DNA of 64,000 nt, taken from Nocardia blacklockiae (GTDB lineage: Bacteria; Actinomycetota; Actinomycetes; Mycobacteriales; Mycobacteriaceae). The notes beneath the pieces were generated by a model, which was given only the letters and a program-made list of their open reading frames with translations, was not told where the DNA came from and did no database searches. A program made the translations under genes and the position numbers. Shown in pieces: positions 35,850 through 43,965 of this stretch. How positions within the stretch are numbered: the stretch's first letter is position 1; each line of letters starts with the position of its first letter. The DNA is taken from NCBI RefSeq assembly GCF_015477355.1, contig NZ_JADLRJ010000003.1, positions 62,001 to 126,000 of the forward strand. Direction: 5' to 3'.

Positions 35850-36246
35850 CTACATGGAACGCCCGAGCAACGCGCGAAGACCGGCTTCGAGCGGTCGACT
35901 GACAGCTATCGTGCTGTGCGAATCGAGGTTGTGCGGGCTGCCGTCGAGATCGACTACGGCAGCACCGCTTTCGCGAGCGATGACGACCCCGGCCGCAGTA
36001 TCCCAAGTCTTGTTGGACAGGCTGACGCAACCGTCGGTACTTCCGTCCGCCACCCACACCAGATCCAACGCGGCGGAACCGAACATGCGCACACGCTCGA
36101 TCTCGGCCGCGAGCGCCGCGGTGATGCCCAGGCGCCGTTGGTTTTCGCTTCCGCATCGCTACCAGTGGCGTAGTCGCCAATGGAAATCGCAGCGGCACAG
36201 ACATTTTCGCAGCCGCTGCGTGTACTGTCTTCAACTCGCGCGTCTT
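35850..36246 (-). pseudogene. Inositol monophosphatase-family pseudogene, 5' truncated and frameshifted
   Basis: The last part of an inositol-monophosphatase-like protein is intact in frame: RMFGSAALDLVWVADG, SNKTWDTAAGVVIARESGA and a C-terminus ending RALLGRSM. Upstream the expected SIGDYATGSDAEAKNQRRLGIT block is split: SIGDYATGSDAEAK lies in one frame and NQRRLGITAALAAEIE in another, because AAAA replaces an expected AAAAA at about 36142-36145. Further upstream, near 36225-36240, resemblance breaks up (TRELK in a third frame). The N-terminal two-thirds with the metal-binding motifs is absent, cut near the fadD stop. A sequencing error could cause the shift but not the truncation. Confidence 0.75.
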
Positions 36247-36278
36247 CGATGCTGTGGGAAGTCGGCTGGTGTGGTCGA

Positions 36279-38069
36279 TCAGCTCGGTTCGTGGATGTCC
36301 GGGCCCGGGGTGGGGGCGTAGAGGGCTTCTATCTGTTGGGCGTACTTGGTGGTGATTACTCGGCGCTTGAGTTTCATGGTGAGGGTCATTTCGTCGCTGC
36401 CTGGTTCCCAGAAGGTGGGGAGGATGTGGAAGCGTTTTATTTGTTCTACTCGGGCTAGTTTGGTGTTGGCGGTGGCTATTTCGGTGGCTATTTGTTTGAT
36501 TACTTCGGGGTTGGTGGCGAGGGTGGTGGGGGCGGGGAGGTTGTGGCGGGTGGCGTAGGCGGTGGCGGCTTCGGCGTCGAGGACTATGAGGGCGGTGTTG
36601 TAGGGGCGGGCGTCGCCGAGGGCGGTGACTGCGCCTATGAGGGGGGAGCCGGCCTTGATGGTGTTTTCGATGTGTGCGGGGGACATGTTCTTGCCCGCCG
36701 CGTTGATGATGAGTTCTTTCTTGCGGTCGACGACGGTGAGGTAGCCGTCGTCGTCGATGGTGATGATGTCGCCGGTGTGCAGCCAGCCGTCGGGGTCGAG
36801 GGCCTCGGCGGTCTTCTCCGGCTCGCCGCGGTAGCCCTTCATGACCAAGGGGCCGCGGACGAGGAGTTCGCCGTCGTCGGCGAGGCGGGCGGACATGCCG
36901 GGCAGCAGCGTGCCGACCGTGCCCAGGCGGGCGTGGGCGGGGTGGCTGACGCTGCAGATGCAGGTGAGTTCGGACATGCCCCAGATCTCGGTGATCGGGA
37001 TGCCGAGGCCGGCGAAGAAGGCGAGGGTGTCGCGGGGGATCGGGGCGGCCCCGGAGAGTGCCCAGCGCACCCGGTCCAAGCCCAGTTTGGCACGCAGGCC
37101 GGAGAGCACGAGTTCGTCGGCGCGACTCCACTCCGCCTGGAGGTCGGCGGGAATGGGTGCGCCGGAGATCTGGTGCTCGGCATAGCGCGCCGCGACACCG
37201 AGCGCCCACTCGATGGCCGTGCGGGTCGCCTCCGGTTCGGCCGCCACCGCGAAACCGATTGCCGCGCGCAGCTTCTCCCACACCCGTGGCACCGCACCCC
37301 AGATCGTGGGCCGCAGTTCGGCGAGCGCGGGACCGATGCGGCTCGGGTCGTCGACGCAGGTGATCTGGGTGCCGAACGCCAGCTGGAAGTACAGCGAGGT
37401 CAGCCGATCGGCGATGTGGGCCGACGGCATGTAGGACGTCATCGTGTCGCCGAACTCGATGCCGAGCACCTGCTCGACGGCATAGCACTCGAAAAGCAGG
37501 TTGGCATGGGTGGTTTCGACACCCTTCGGCGCACCGGTGGTGCCGGAGGTGTAGATCAGCGTCGCCACGTCCTCGGCCCGCACCGCACGCCATGCCTGCT
37601 CGAAGTCGAAATCCGGTGCGGCGGAAGCCTTCAGCTCGGCGACCGAGAGGGTGCCGCTGGGCGCGTCGTCCACGCACACGATGTGATCCAGCGGAACACC
37701 GCTGGCGCGCAACCGGTCTACGTACTGCGGCTCGCACAGCACCACGCGCGCACCAGAATTGGTGAGCACGTGCGCGATCTGCTCGGCGGGCAGCGTGTTG
37801 TAGATCGAGAAGGAGGTGGCGCCGAGATGCTGGGCGCCGACCTCCAGCGGATAGAACTCGACGCGGTTGGCCATCATCAGCGCCACGGTGTCGCCGCGGC
37901 GCACGCCGAGCGCCGCCAGCCCGCCCGCCACCCGGCGGACCTCGTCGGCGTACTCACGCCAGGTGAGTGTGGCGGCGTCACCGGGCGTGCGCAGCGCCAC
38001 CGCGTCCGGCTCGCGCGCGGCGTTGTGCTGGAAGGCGGCGCAGAGGGTTTCGAATCGCGTGGTGGTCAT
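36279..38069 (-). CDS. fadD: Long-chain fatty-acid--CoA ligase
   Basis: AMP-forming acyl-CoA synthetase of 596 residues with the ATP-binding signature LIYTSGTTGAPKGVETTH, GMSELTC and the hinge/adenylation segment GWLHTGDIITIDDDGYLTVVDRKKELIINAAGKNMSP. It resembles FadD15-like (long-chain) enzymes. It is the last gene of the seven-gene operon; its start overlaps the esterase stop in ATGA. In the inferred pathway it activates the fatty acid released by the preceding enzymes for beta-oxidation or lipid synthesis. The last 340 bases of the gene show strong bias: on the + strand G exceeds C about threefold (36421-36480: 21 to 7), i.e. C-rich, G-poor mRNA. Confidence 0.9.
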   Translation of the reverse strand: MTTTRFETLCAAFQHNAAREPDAVALRTPGDAATLTWREYADEVRRVAGGLAALGVRRGDTVALMMANRVEFYPLEVGAQHLGATSFSIYNTLPAEQIAHVLTNSGARVVLCEPQYVDRLRASGVPLDHIVCVDDAPSGTLSVAELKASAAPDFDFEQAWRAVRAEDVATLIYTSGTTGAPKGVETTHANLLFECYAVEQVLGIEFGDTMTSYMPSAHIADRLTSLYFQLAFGTQITCVDDPSRIGPALAELRPTIWGAVPRVWEKLRAAIGFAVAAEPEATRTAIEWALGVAARYAEHQISGAPIPADLQAEWSRADELVLSGLRAKLGLDRVRWALSGAAPIPRDTLAFFAGLGIPITEIWGMSELTCICSVSHPAHARLGTVGTLLPGMSARLADDGELLVRGPLVMKGYRGEPEKTAEALDPDGWLHTGDIITIDDDGYLTVVDRKKELIINAAGKNMSPAHIENTIKAGSPLIGAVTALGDARPYNTALIVLDAEAATAYATRHNLPAPTTLATNPEVIKQIATEIATANTKLARVEQIKRFHILPTFWEPGSDEMTLTMKLKRRVITTKYAQQIEALYAPTPGPDIHEPS

Positions 38070-39001
38070 GATGTCCTCGAAGAGTCGGAGTGGTGCGGTG
38101 CGGGAGACCGCGCGTCGCCCGCGAGCCGGGCGGCAATGTACCGTGCCGACTCGCGATAGGCCTCGCGGGACTCGGGAATCAGCGCCGGGAACGCGTGGAA
38201 GGCGTGCAGCTGCCCCGGCCAGCGCCGCACTTCGCAGTCGGCGCCGCAGGCACGCAGCCGGTCCGTGAAGCGCGCGGCGGACGTGGTGCAGAATTCGCTG
38301 TCGCCGATGTGAATCAGCGTGGGCGGCAAGGGCGTCGCGGGCCGGGGTCGCAGCGGTCGCGGCCGTGCGGTGAACAGGCCGACGGCGGCGCGGGCGAGCC
38401 CCGGACTCAGCAGCGCGTCGCGCTCGATCTCCGCCAGCGTGAGATCGGTGAGCGGCGAGAAGAGCACCAGCCCCGCCGGGGCGACCCGATACCGGTCGGC
38501 CTGGGCGAGTGCGAGTTCCGCGGCGAGGTAGCCGCCCGCGGAGTCACCGGCGAGCACGATCCGATGCGGCGGATGACCCCGGTCGACCAGCCACCGATAG
38601 GCCGCCGCCACATCGTGAACCGCTGCGGGAAAGGGGTATTCGGGTGCGAGGCGGTAGTCGACGGCGAACACCGGCAGCCGCGTCGCGGCCGACAACCGCG
38701 CGGTGACACCGCGATACGACCGCGCCGACCCGGCGACGAACCCGCCGCCGTGGACGTACAGGACCACCGCGTCGCGCAGGTCCGCGCCCGGGCCCCGAAC
38801 CCACTCGCCTCGTACCGTTTTCGTGGCGACGAGCGTGGCGGCGGTACCGCGCGGTTCGGGTGCCGCGGCCCGCAAGGCCCGCTCGATCAGCGGCCGGGCC
38901 GCCGTCAGGGTGTACCGGTTGACCGGCAGCCCGGCGGCCACCGGACCCACCGTGCGCTCGGTGACCAGGCGCAGCGCCCGGGACCGCAGCGACGTGCTCA
39001 T
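38066..39001 (-). CDS. Alpha/beta-hydrolase, hormone-sensitive-lipase family esterase
   Basis: A 311-residue esterase of the HSL/LipR-like family. HGGGFVAGS is the oxyanion-hole motif, GDSAGGYLA the nucleophile elbow, HIGDSEF carries the acid and GQLHAFHAF the histidine of the catalytic triad. It is cytoplasmic, without a signal peptide. Lying between an SDR and an acyl-CoA ligase and near a Baeyer-Villiger monooxygenase, it is well placed to hydrolyse the ester that enzyme makes. Such ester-splitting partners are standard in Baeyer-Villiger degradation routes and in the mycobacterial mymA cluster (LipR). Its stop overlaps the fadD start in ATGA. Confidence 0.88.
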   Translation of the reverse strand: MSTSLRSRALRLVTERTVGPVAAGLPVNRYTLTAARPLIERALRAAAPEPRGTAATLVATKTVRGEWVRGPGADLRDAVVLYVHGGGFVAGSARSYRGVTARLSAATRLPVFAVDYRLAPEYPFPAAVHDVAAAYRWLVDRGHPPHRIVLAGDSAGGYLAAELALAQADRYRVAPAGLVLFSPLTDLTLAEIERDALLSPGLARAAVGLFTARPRPLRPRPATPLPPTLIHIGDSEFCTTSAARFTDRLRACGADCEVRRWPGQLHAFHAFPALIPESREAYRESARYIAARLAGDARSPAPHHSDSSRTS

Positions 39002-39009
39002 CGCCGCTC

Positions 39010-39936
39010 CTACCGGTCACCCCGAACGGTCGAGGTCACAGGACGCACCCGCTGCTCGACCCTGCGCACCAGGTCGTGCACGCGCGGGTCGTTGGCCAGC
39101 CGGTGGTCGAGCACCACGTTGATCGCGCCGCGCAACATCGCGTAGGCCTCCCAGCCGCCGGGTGCGACGGTGCGGGGAGCGCGCCGCTCGATGCCGTCGG
39201 CGATCACCTCCGCGGCCTGTTTCGCGGTGATCCGGACGTTGAGCGGCCAGGGCAGCATGTCGCCCAGCGCCTGGCCGAGAACGTCGCGATCGAGCGTGTC
39301 GTGGGTCATCTCGGTGTCCACCACGCCGAAGTACGCGATGCCCGCACTGGCCCCGACGGCGGCGAGTTCCACCCGCAGCGCCCGACCCAGCTGCTCCACC
39401 GCGGCCTTGCTGATCATGTACGGCGACCCGGCCATGCCGGGCGCGAACGCCGCGCACGACGACACCACCACCACGTGACCGCGCGCCTCGACGACATGGT
39501 CGAGCGCGGGCCGCACGGTATTGAAGACGCCGGTGAGATTGACGCCGATGACGCGGTCGAAATCGCGCCCGTCCATCGTCCGCACCGTCGCGGGCCGCGG
39601 CACCACTCCCGCGTTGGCGACCACCACGTCCAGTCGCCCGAAATCCGCTGCGACAGCGGCGATCACCTCGCTCATCGCGCCCCGGTCGGACACATCGGCG
39701 GCGAAGGCCGCGGCGCGCACCCCGAGCCGGTCGGCGACCGCCGCGGCACTGTCCTTGTCGATATCGATGAGCGCGACCGACGCCCCGCGGCGGTACAGCA
39801 GCCCGGCCAGCTCCCGGCCGATGCCCTGCCCCGCCCCGGTCACGGCGACGACCTTCCCGGCCACCGAATAGTCCGGGCCACCGCCGAGCAGGCCGCGCAC
39901 ACCCGCGAGCGGGTTGAACATCGGGAGACCCCTCAT
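39010..39936 (-). CDS. Short-chain dehydrogenase/reductase
   Basis: A 308-residue SDR of the classical type: TGAGQGIG near residue 36, NAG in VANAGVVP, and the catalytic Ser plus YxxxK in SSCAAFAPGMAGSPYMISKAA. A C-terminal extension of about 60 residues after the core is common in this branch. ATG 39936 overlaps the monooxygenase stop (ATGA), giving translational coupling. It would oxidise an alcohol to a ketone, feeding the Baeyer-Villiger step, or an alcohol released by the esterase; the order of steps is inferred. Ends nine bases before the esterase start. Confidence 0.88.
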   Translation of the reverse strand: MRGLPMFNPLAGVRGLLGGGPDYSVAGKVVAVTGAGQGIGRELAGLLYRRGASVALIDIDKDSAAAVADRLGVRAAAFAADVSDRGAMSEVIAAVAADFGRLDVVVANAGVVPRPATVRTMDGRDFDRVIGVNLTGVFNTVRPALDHVVEARGHVVVVSSCAAFAPGMAGSPYMISKAAVEQLGRALRVELAAVGASAGIAYFGVVDTEMTHDTLDRDVLGQALGDMLPWPLNVRITAKQAAEVIADGIERRAPRTVAPGGWEAYAMLRGAINVVLDHRLANDPRVHDLVRRVEQRVRPVTSTVRGDR

Positions 39937-41387
39937 CGCGCCACCTCGTATGATCGGGTATCGAATTTGCTTGTCCGGCTGCGGTATTCGAAGCTCCAGT
40001 TGGGATACAGCCCGGCGTTCAGGCCGTCCGGCGTGGTGTAGTAGCTCTTGCAGCCACCGGTGAGCCACACGCTGTCCGAGCTGCGCCGCGCCATCTCGTC
40101 GAGGAAACGCTCCTGCACGTGCGGGCGCACCTCGACGCGGCGGGCGCCGCTGCGTCGCACCGTCTTCAGCGCGTCGACGATGTAGGTGATCTGCGACTCG
40201 ATCATATAGATCGCCGACTGGTTCCCGGCCGCGCCGAACGGCCCGAGCGTCATGAAGAAGTTCGGGAAGCCCGACATCGCCACGCCCAGATAGCTTTGCG
40301 GCTGCTTGTGATACAGCTCCGCGACCGACACCCCGTCGGCGCCCACGTAGCGTTCGTAGGCGGTGGGGATGGGCGTGAACCCGGTGCCGTAGATGATCGT
40401 GTCCACCTCGTGCTCGGTGCCGTCGCGCAACACGATCGAGTGCGGCCGCACCTCGGCGACGCCCTCGGTGATCACCTCGACATTGGGCCGGTCCAGCGCC
40501 GGCAGGTAGGCGTCGGAGAAGATGGCGCGCTTGCAGCCGATCACGTAGTCGGGCGTCAGCTTCCGGCGCAGTGCCGCGTCGCGCACCTGCCGCCGCAGCT
40601 GCAGCCGCCCCAGCGCCTCGTACGGGTGCCGGAAGCGCTTGTCCACCAGTGAGATCAGGCCGAACGCCTCGATCGCCGCGTACCAGCCGCCGCGGATGGC
40701 GCGCTGCGCCAACGGGATCCGGCGCAGCAGCGAGCGCTCCAGCGGCAGCGTGGCCCGGTCCATGCGTGGCACGATCCACGGCGCGGAACGCTGGAACAGC
40801 AACAGCTTGCCCACCCTGGGCTGAATCTCCGGCACGAACTGCACTGCGGAGGCGCCCGTGCCGATCACCGCCACCCGCTCACCGGTGAGGTCGTGGTCGT
40901 GGTCCCAGTGCAGGGAGTGGAAGGCCTTGCCCGCGAACGTCTCCAGGCCCGGCAACTCGGGATACTTGGCCTCGGCGAAGATGCCGGCCGCCGAGATCAG
41001 GAAGTCGGCGGTCATCGCGCCGCCCGGCGTCTCCAGCCGCCACACCGTCGCGTCCTCGTCCCACCGCGCGTCCAGCACTTCGGCGTCGTACCGGATGTGC
41101 GGCAGCACATCGTGTTCGGTGGCCACCGAGCGAAGGTACTCGAGGATCTCGCGCTGCTTGCCGTAGGTGCGCGACCAGTCCGGGTTGGGCGCGAACGAGT
41201 AGCTGTACAGCTGCGAGGGCACGTCGCAGGCGCAGCCGGGGTAGGTGTTGGCGTGCCAGGTGCCGCCGAGATCCCCGGCCCGCTCCAGGATCACGAAGTC
41301 GTGGAACCCGGCCTCGCGCAGCTTGACCGCCAGGCCGATGCCGCCGAATCCGGCGCCGACGACGGCGATGTGGGTGTGTTCCGGCAT
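39933..41387 (-). CDS. Baeyer-Villiger-type flavin monooxygenase
   Basis: A 484-residue FAD- and NADPH-dependent monooxygenase. FAD motif VVGAGFGGIGLA near residue 10, the fingerprint FxGxxxHxxxWD complete as FAGKAFHSLHWD at about 150-161, NADPH motif VAVIGTGASAVQFVPE, and the C-terminal GYNP-like ATG-type region IIYGTGFTP. Such enzymes insert oxygen beside a ketone to make an ester. Unlike the MymA-like protein at 18-19.6 kb it keeps the fingerprint histidine. Position: start overlaps the aldehyde dehydrogenase stop by one base (TGATG), stop overlaps the SDR start. Cytoplasmic. Confidence 0.9.
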   Translation of the reverse strand: MPEHTHIAVVGAGFGGIGLAVKLREAGFHDFVILERAGDLGGTWHANTYPGCACDVPSQLYSYSFAPNPDWSRTYGKQREILEYLRSVATEHDVLPHIRYDAEVLDARWDEDATVWRLETPGGAMTADFLISAAGIFAEAKYPELPGLETFAGKAFHSLHWDHDHDLTGERVAVIGTGASAVQFVPEIQPRVGKLLLFQRSAPWIVPRMDRATLPLERSLLRRIPLAQRAIRGGWYAAIEAFGLISLVDKRFRHPYEALGRLQLRRQVRDAALRRKLTPDYVIGCKRAIFSDAYLPALDRPNVEVITEGVAEVRPHSIVLRDGTEHEVDTIIYGTGFTPIPTAYERYVGADGVSVAELYHKQPQSYLGVAMSGFPNFFMTLGPFGAAGNQSAIYMIESQITYIVDALKTVRRSGARRVEVRPHVQERFLDEMARRSSDSVWLTGGCKSYYTTPDGLNAGLYPNWSFEYRSRTSKFDTRSYEVAR

Positions 41388-42880
41388 CAGCGCGCCCTCC
41401 CGTGCAGCACGGCCACCAGCGCGTCGACCACGGCATCGGTCCGCTCGCCGCGGCGGAATGTGGTCAACGGTAGCGGTGACGGAAAGCGCTGCGTGGTGGT
41501 CGATTTCGCGTACGCGAACTCCTTCAGCCCGTCCGGGCCGTGCACCCGGCCGAAACCGGAGCCGCCGACGCCGCCGAGCGGCAGGGTCGGGATGGTGGCG
41601 TGGGCGACGAACGCGTTGATCGAGGTGCCCCCGGCGCGCAGGCGCTCGGCGATGCGGGCCCCGTCGCGCCGCGCGAAGACGGTGCTCCCCAGCCCGTACG
41701 CGCCGGCGTTCACCAGCTCGACCGCCTCGTCCATGTCGCGCACCCGGGTGACGGTCAGGGTGGGCCCGAAGGTCTCCTCGGTGATCGCCGCGGCGTCCTC
41801 GGGCACCTCGGCCAGGATGGTCGGCTGCACGAATTGCCCACGGATGCCGTCGATTCCGCCGAGCAGCGTGCGCGCGCCGCGCTCTACCGCGTCCTCGATG
41901 TGGCGGCGAATGACGGCCACCTGCTTGGGCATGGTGATCGGCCCGATCTTGGACTCGGGCGTGCCCGCGTCGATCGCACGCGCCCGCGCCACCAACTCGG
42001 CGACGAACCGGTCGTAGACGGCAGTGTGCACGTAGACGCGCTCGACGGCCAGGCACGTCTGCCCGGCGTTGGACAGCCCGCCCCACACCGCGGCGTCGGC
42101 GGCCGCGGCCAGATCCGCGTCGGCATCGACGATCAGCGCGTCCTTGCCGCCGCACTCCATCAGCAGCGGCGTCAGATTCTCCGCGCACGCGGCCATCACC
42201 CGCTTGCCGGTGGCCGTCGAACCGGTAAAACTGATCTTCCCGACGGCGCTGCGGCACAAGGCGTTTCCGGTGTCGCCGAGTCCGGTGACGACCTGGAACA
42301 CCGGCAGTTCCGGCGTCACCCGGGCGAAGGCCTCGGCCAGCCACCGGCCGACCCCGGGGGTGTACTCGCTGGGCTTGAAGACCACCGCGTTCCCGGCGGC
42401 CAGCGCGAACGACACCGAGCCGAGCGGGGTGAAGACCGGATAGTTCCACGGGCCGATCACGCCGACCACGCCGTAGGGCAGGTACTCGACGGCGGCGGCG
42501 TGGTTGGCGGTGAGCAGGCTGGGCCGCACCGACCGGCGGCCCAGCACCTTCTCGGCGTTGCGGGCCGCCCACCGCAGGTGCTCGAGCGCCATGGCGATCT
42601 CGAGCTTGGCGTCGGAGACCGGCTTGCCCATCTCCCGGTGAATCAGTTCAGCGAGTTCCGCACGGCCGCGCGCGATTTCACCGCGCCACCCGTCCAGTCT
42701 GCGGGCACGCTCGGCGAAACCCAATGCGGCCCACCAGGTCCCGGCGGGCCGGGCGGCCGCGACCGCGGCGTCGACGTCGGCGCGGGTGTGGATCGGGTAG
42801 ACCCCGACCACCTCGCCGGTGGCCGGGTCGCGGACCTCGAATGTCGTTGCGCTGCCGTTGATCGTCGTCGTTGCCGGCAT
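41387..42880 (-). CDS. Aldehyde dehydrogenase family protein
   Basis: A 497-residue NAD(P)-dependent aldehyde dehydrogenase. NYPVFTPLGSVSFALAAGNAVVFKPSEYTP is the cofactor region, FTGSTATGKRV the NAD-binding loop, LLMECGGKDALIVD contains the general-base Glu, and SNAGQTCLAVERVYV the catalytic cysteine. The gene was started at ATG 42880, behind AGGAGGTACGCC; a longer GTG-started version is possible. It would convert an aldehyde from an alcohol or ester-derived intermediate into the acid used by FadD. It is expressed in line after the ferredoxin reductase, with a 44-base gap. Confidence 0.9.
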   Translation of the reverse strand: MPATTTINGSATTFEVRDPATGEVVGVYPIHTRADVDAAVAAARPAGTWWAALGFAERARRLDGWRGEIARGRAELAELIHREMGKPVSDAKLEIAMALEHLRWAARNAEKVLGRRSVRPSLLTANHAAAVEYLPYGVVGVIGPWNYPVFTPLGSVSFALAAGNAVVFKPSEYTPGVGRWLAEAFARVTPELPVFQVVTGLGDTGNALCRSAVGKISFTGSTATGKRVMAACAENLTPLLMECGGKDALIVDADADLAAAADAAVWGGLSNAGQTCLAVERVYVHTAVYDRFVAELVARARAIDAGTPESKIGPITMPKQVAVIRRHIEDAVERGARTLLGGIDGIRGQFVQPTILAEVPEDAAAITEETFGPTLTVTRVRDMDEAVELVNAGAYGLGSTVFARRDGARIAERLRAGGTSINAFVAHATIPTLPLGGVGGSGFGRVHGPDGLKEFAYAKSTTTQRFPSPLPLTTFRRGERTDAVVDALVAVLHGRAR

Positions 42881-42924
42881 CGGCGTACCTCCTGCGTGGA
42901 CGTCGGCGTCCGTGGGTGTCGCGG

Positions 42925-43965
42925 TCACAGGTCCACCACCAGTTCGTCGCCGGCGGCGCGGGAGACGCACACCAGCATGCTGTCGCGGCGGTCCTGTTCG
43001 GTCAGCGTGTGGTCGCGGTGATCGACCGCCCCGGCCAGCACCCGGACCTCGCAGGTGCCGCAGTAGCCCTGCCGGCAGGAGTAGGCGACGTCGGGCAGCT
43101 CGCGGTGAATCGCGGTGAGCGCGGTCTCGGCGGCGCCCACCCGGATCGTCCTGCCGGTGCGCGCCAGCGTCAGCGCGAACTCCCGGCCGTCGGTGACCGG
43201 CGCCGCGGAGAACCGCTCGGTGTGCAGCGAGCCGGTCGGATTCAACTCGAACAGGCACTGCTCGGCGGCGGCGAGCATCGGCGGCGGGCCGCAGACGTAC
43301 ACGGCCGCACCGGGTTTCGCGCGGGCGAGCAGCGCGGGGAGGTCGGGCGTGCCGAATTCGTCGTCGGGCCGCACGTCCGCGTCCGGCAGCTCGTCCAGGA
43401 ACGGCATCGTGGCGCGCGAACGGCCGGTGTACACCAGCTGCCCGCGGGACTTCGCGGCCCGGACCATGGGCAGGATCGGCGTGATGCCGATGCCGCCGGC
43501 CAGGAACAGGTACGAGGGCGCCTCCACGAAGGCGAAAGCGTTGCGCGGTCCGCGAATTCGCAGCCGGTCGCCGGTCTTCAGCACCTCGTGCACTTCGCGG
43601 GAGCCGCTGCCGCCGGGAATCAGGCGCACGGCGATCCTGTAGCGGAAGCGGTCGGACGGATCGCCGCACAGCGAGTACTGCCGCTGCCGACCGGAGGGCA
43701 GGAACACGTCCAGGTGCGCGCCGGGCCGCCAGGTGGGCAGCGGCGTGCCGTCCGGCGCGCGCAGCACCAGGCTCACCACGTCCGCCGCCCGCCGCTCCAC
43801 GGCGCTGATCACCAACTCCGAGTCGAAGCCGCTGCGGCGCAAGGGATTCGGCCGCGACAGCAGGGGCGCGGCGGGCCCGCTGACGAACACCCTCTTGTAG
43901 AGGTCCATGACACCGCCGAGCAGCCGCAGGCTCGGCGAGGGCTCCACCGCCATCAGGGTCTGCAT
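42925..43965 (-). CDS. Ferredoxin reductase-type flavoprotein with C-terminal 2Fe-2S domain
   Basis: A 346-residue electron-transfer protein: an FAD/FMN-binding barrel (QYSLCGDPSDRFRYRIAV), an NADPH-binding domain (GGIGITPILPMV, VYVCGPPPML), and a plant-type ferredoxin at the C-terminus (SCRQGYCGTCEVRVLAG, with the fourth cysteine in LVCVSRA). This order is that of phthalate dioxygenase-reductase/vanillate demethylase reductase proteins, which pass electrons from NAD(P)H to an oxygenase. Its natural partner here is the putative di-iron protein whose stop shares a base with its start (TGATG at 43965). A hydroxylase-reductase pair is therefore proposed. Confidence 0.88.
   Translation of the reverse strand: MQTLMAVEPSPSLRLLGGVMDLYKRVFVSGPAAPLLSRPNPLRRSGFDSELVISAVERRAADVVSLVLRAPDGTPLPTWRPGAHLDVFLPSGRQRQYSLCGDPSDRFRYRIAVRLIPGGSGSREVHEVLKTGDRLRIRGPRNAFAFVEAPSYLFLAGGIGITPILPMVRAAKSRGQLVYTGRSRATMPFLDELPDADVRPDDEFGTPDLPALLARAKPGAAVYVCGPPPMLAAAEQCLFELNPTGSLHTERFSAAPVTDGREFALTLARTGRTIRVGAAETALTAIHRELPDVAYSCRQGYCGTCEVRVLAGAVDHRDHTLTEQDRRDSMLVCVSRAAGDELVVDL

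Noticed and set aside
35646-36173. 175-codon + strand frame over the IMPase remnant
   Set aside because: It is the antisense of recognisable IMPase-family coding sequence and has no homology of its own.
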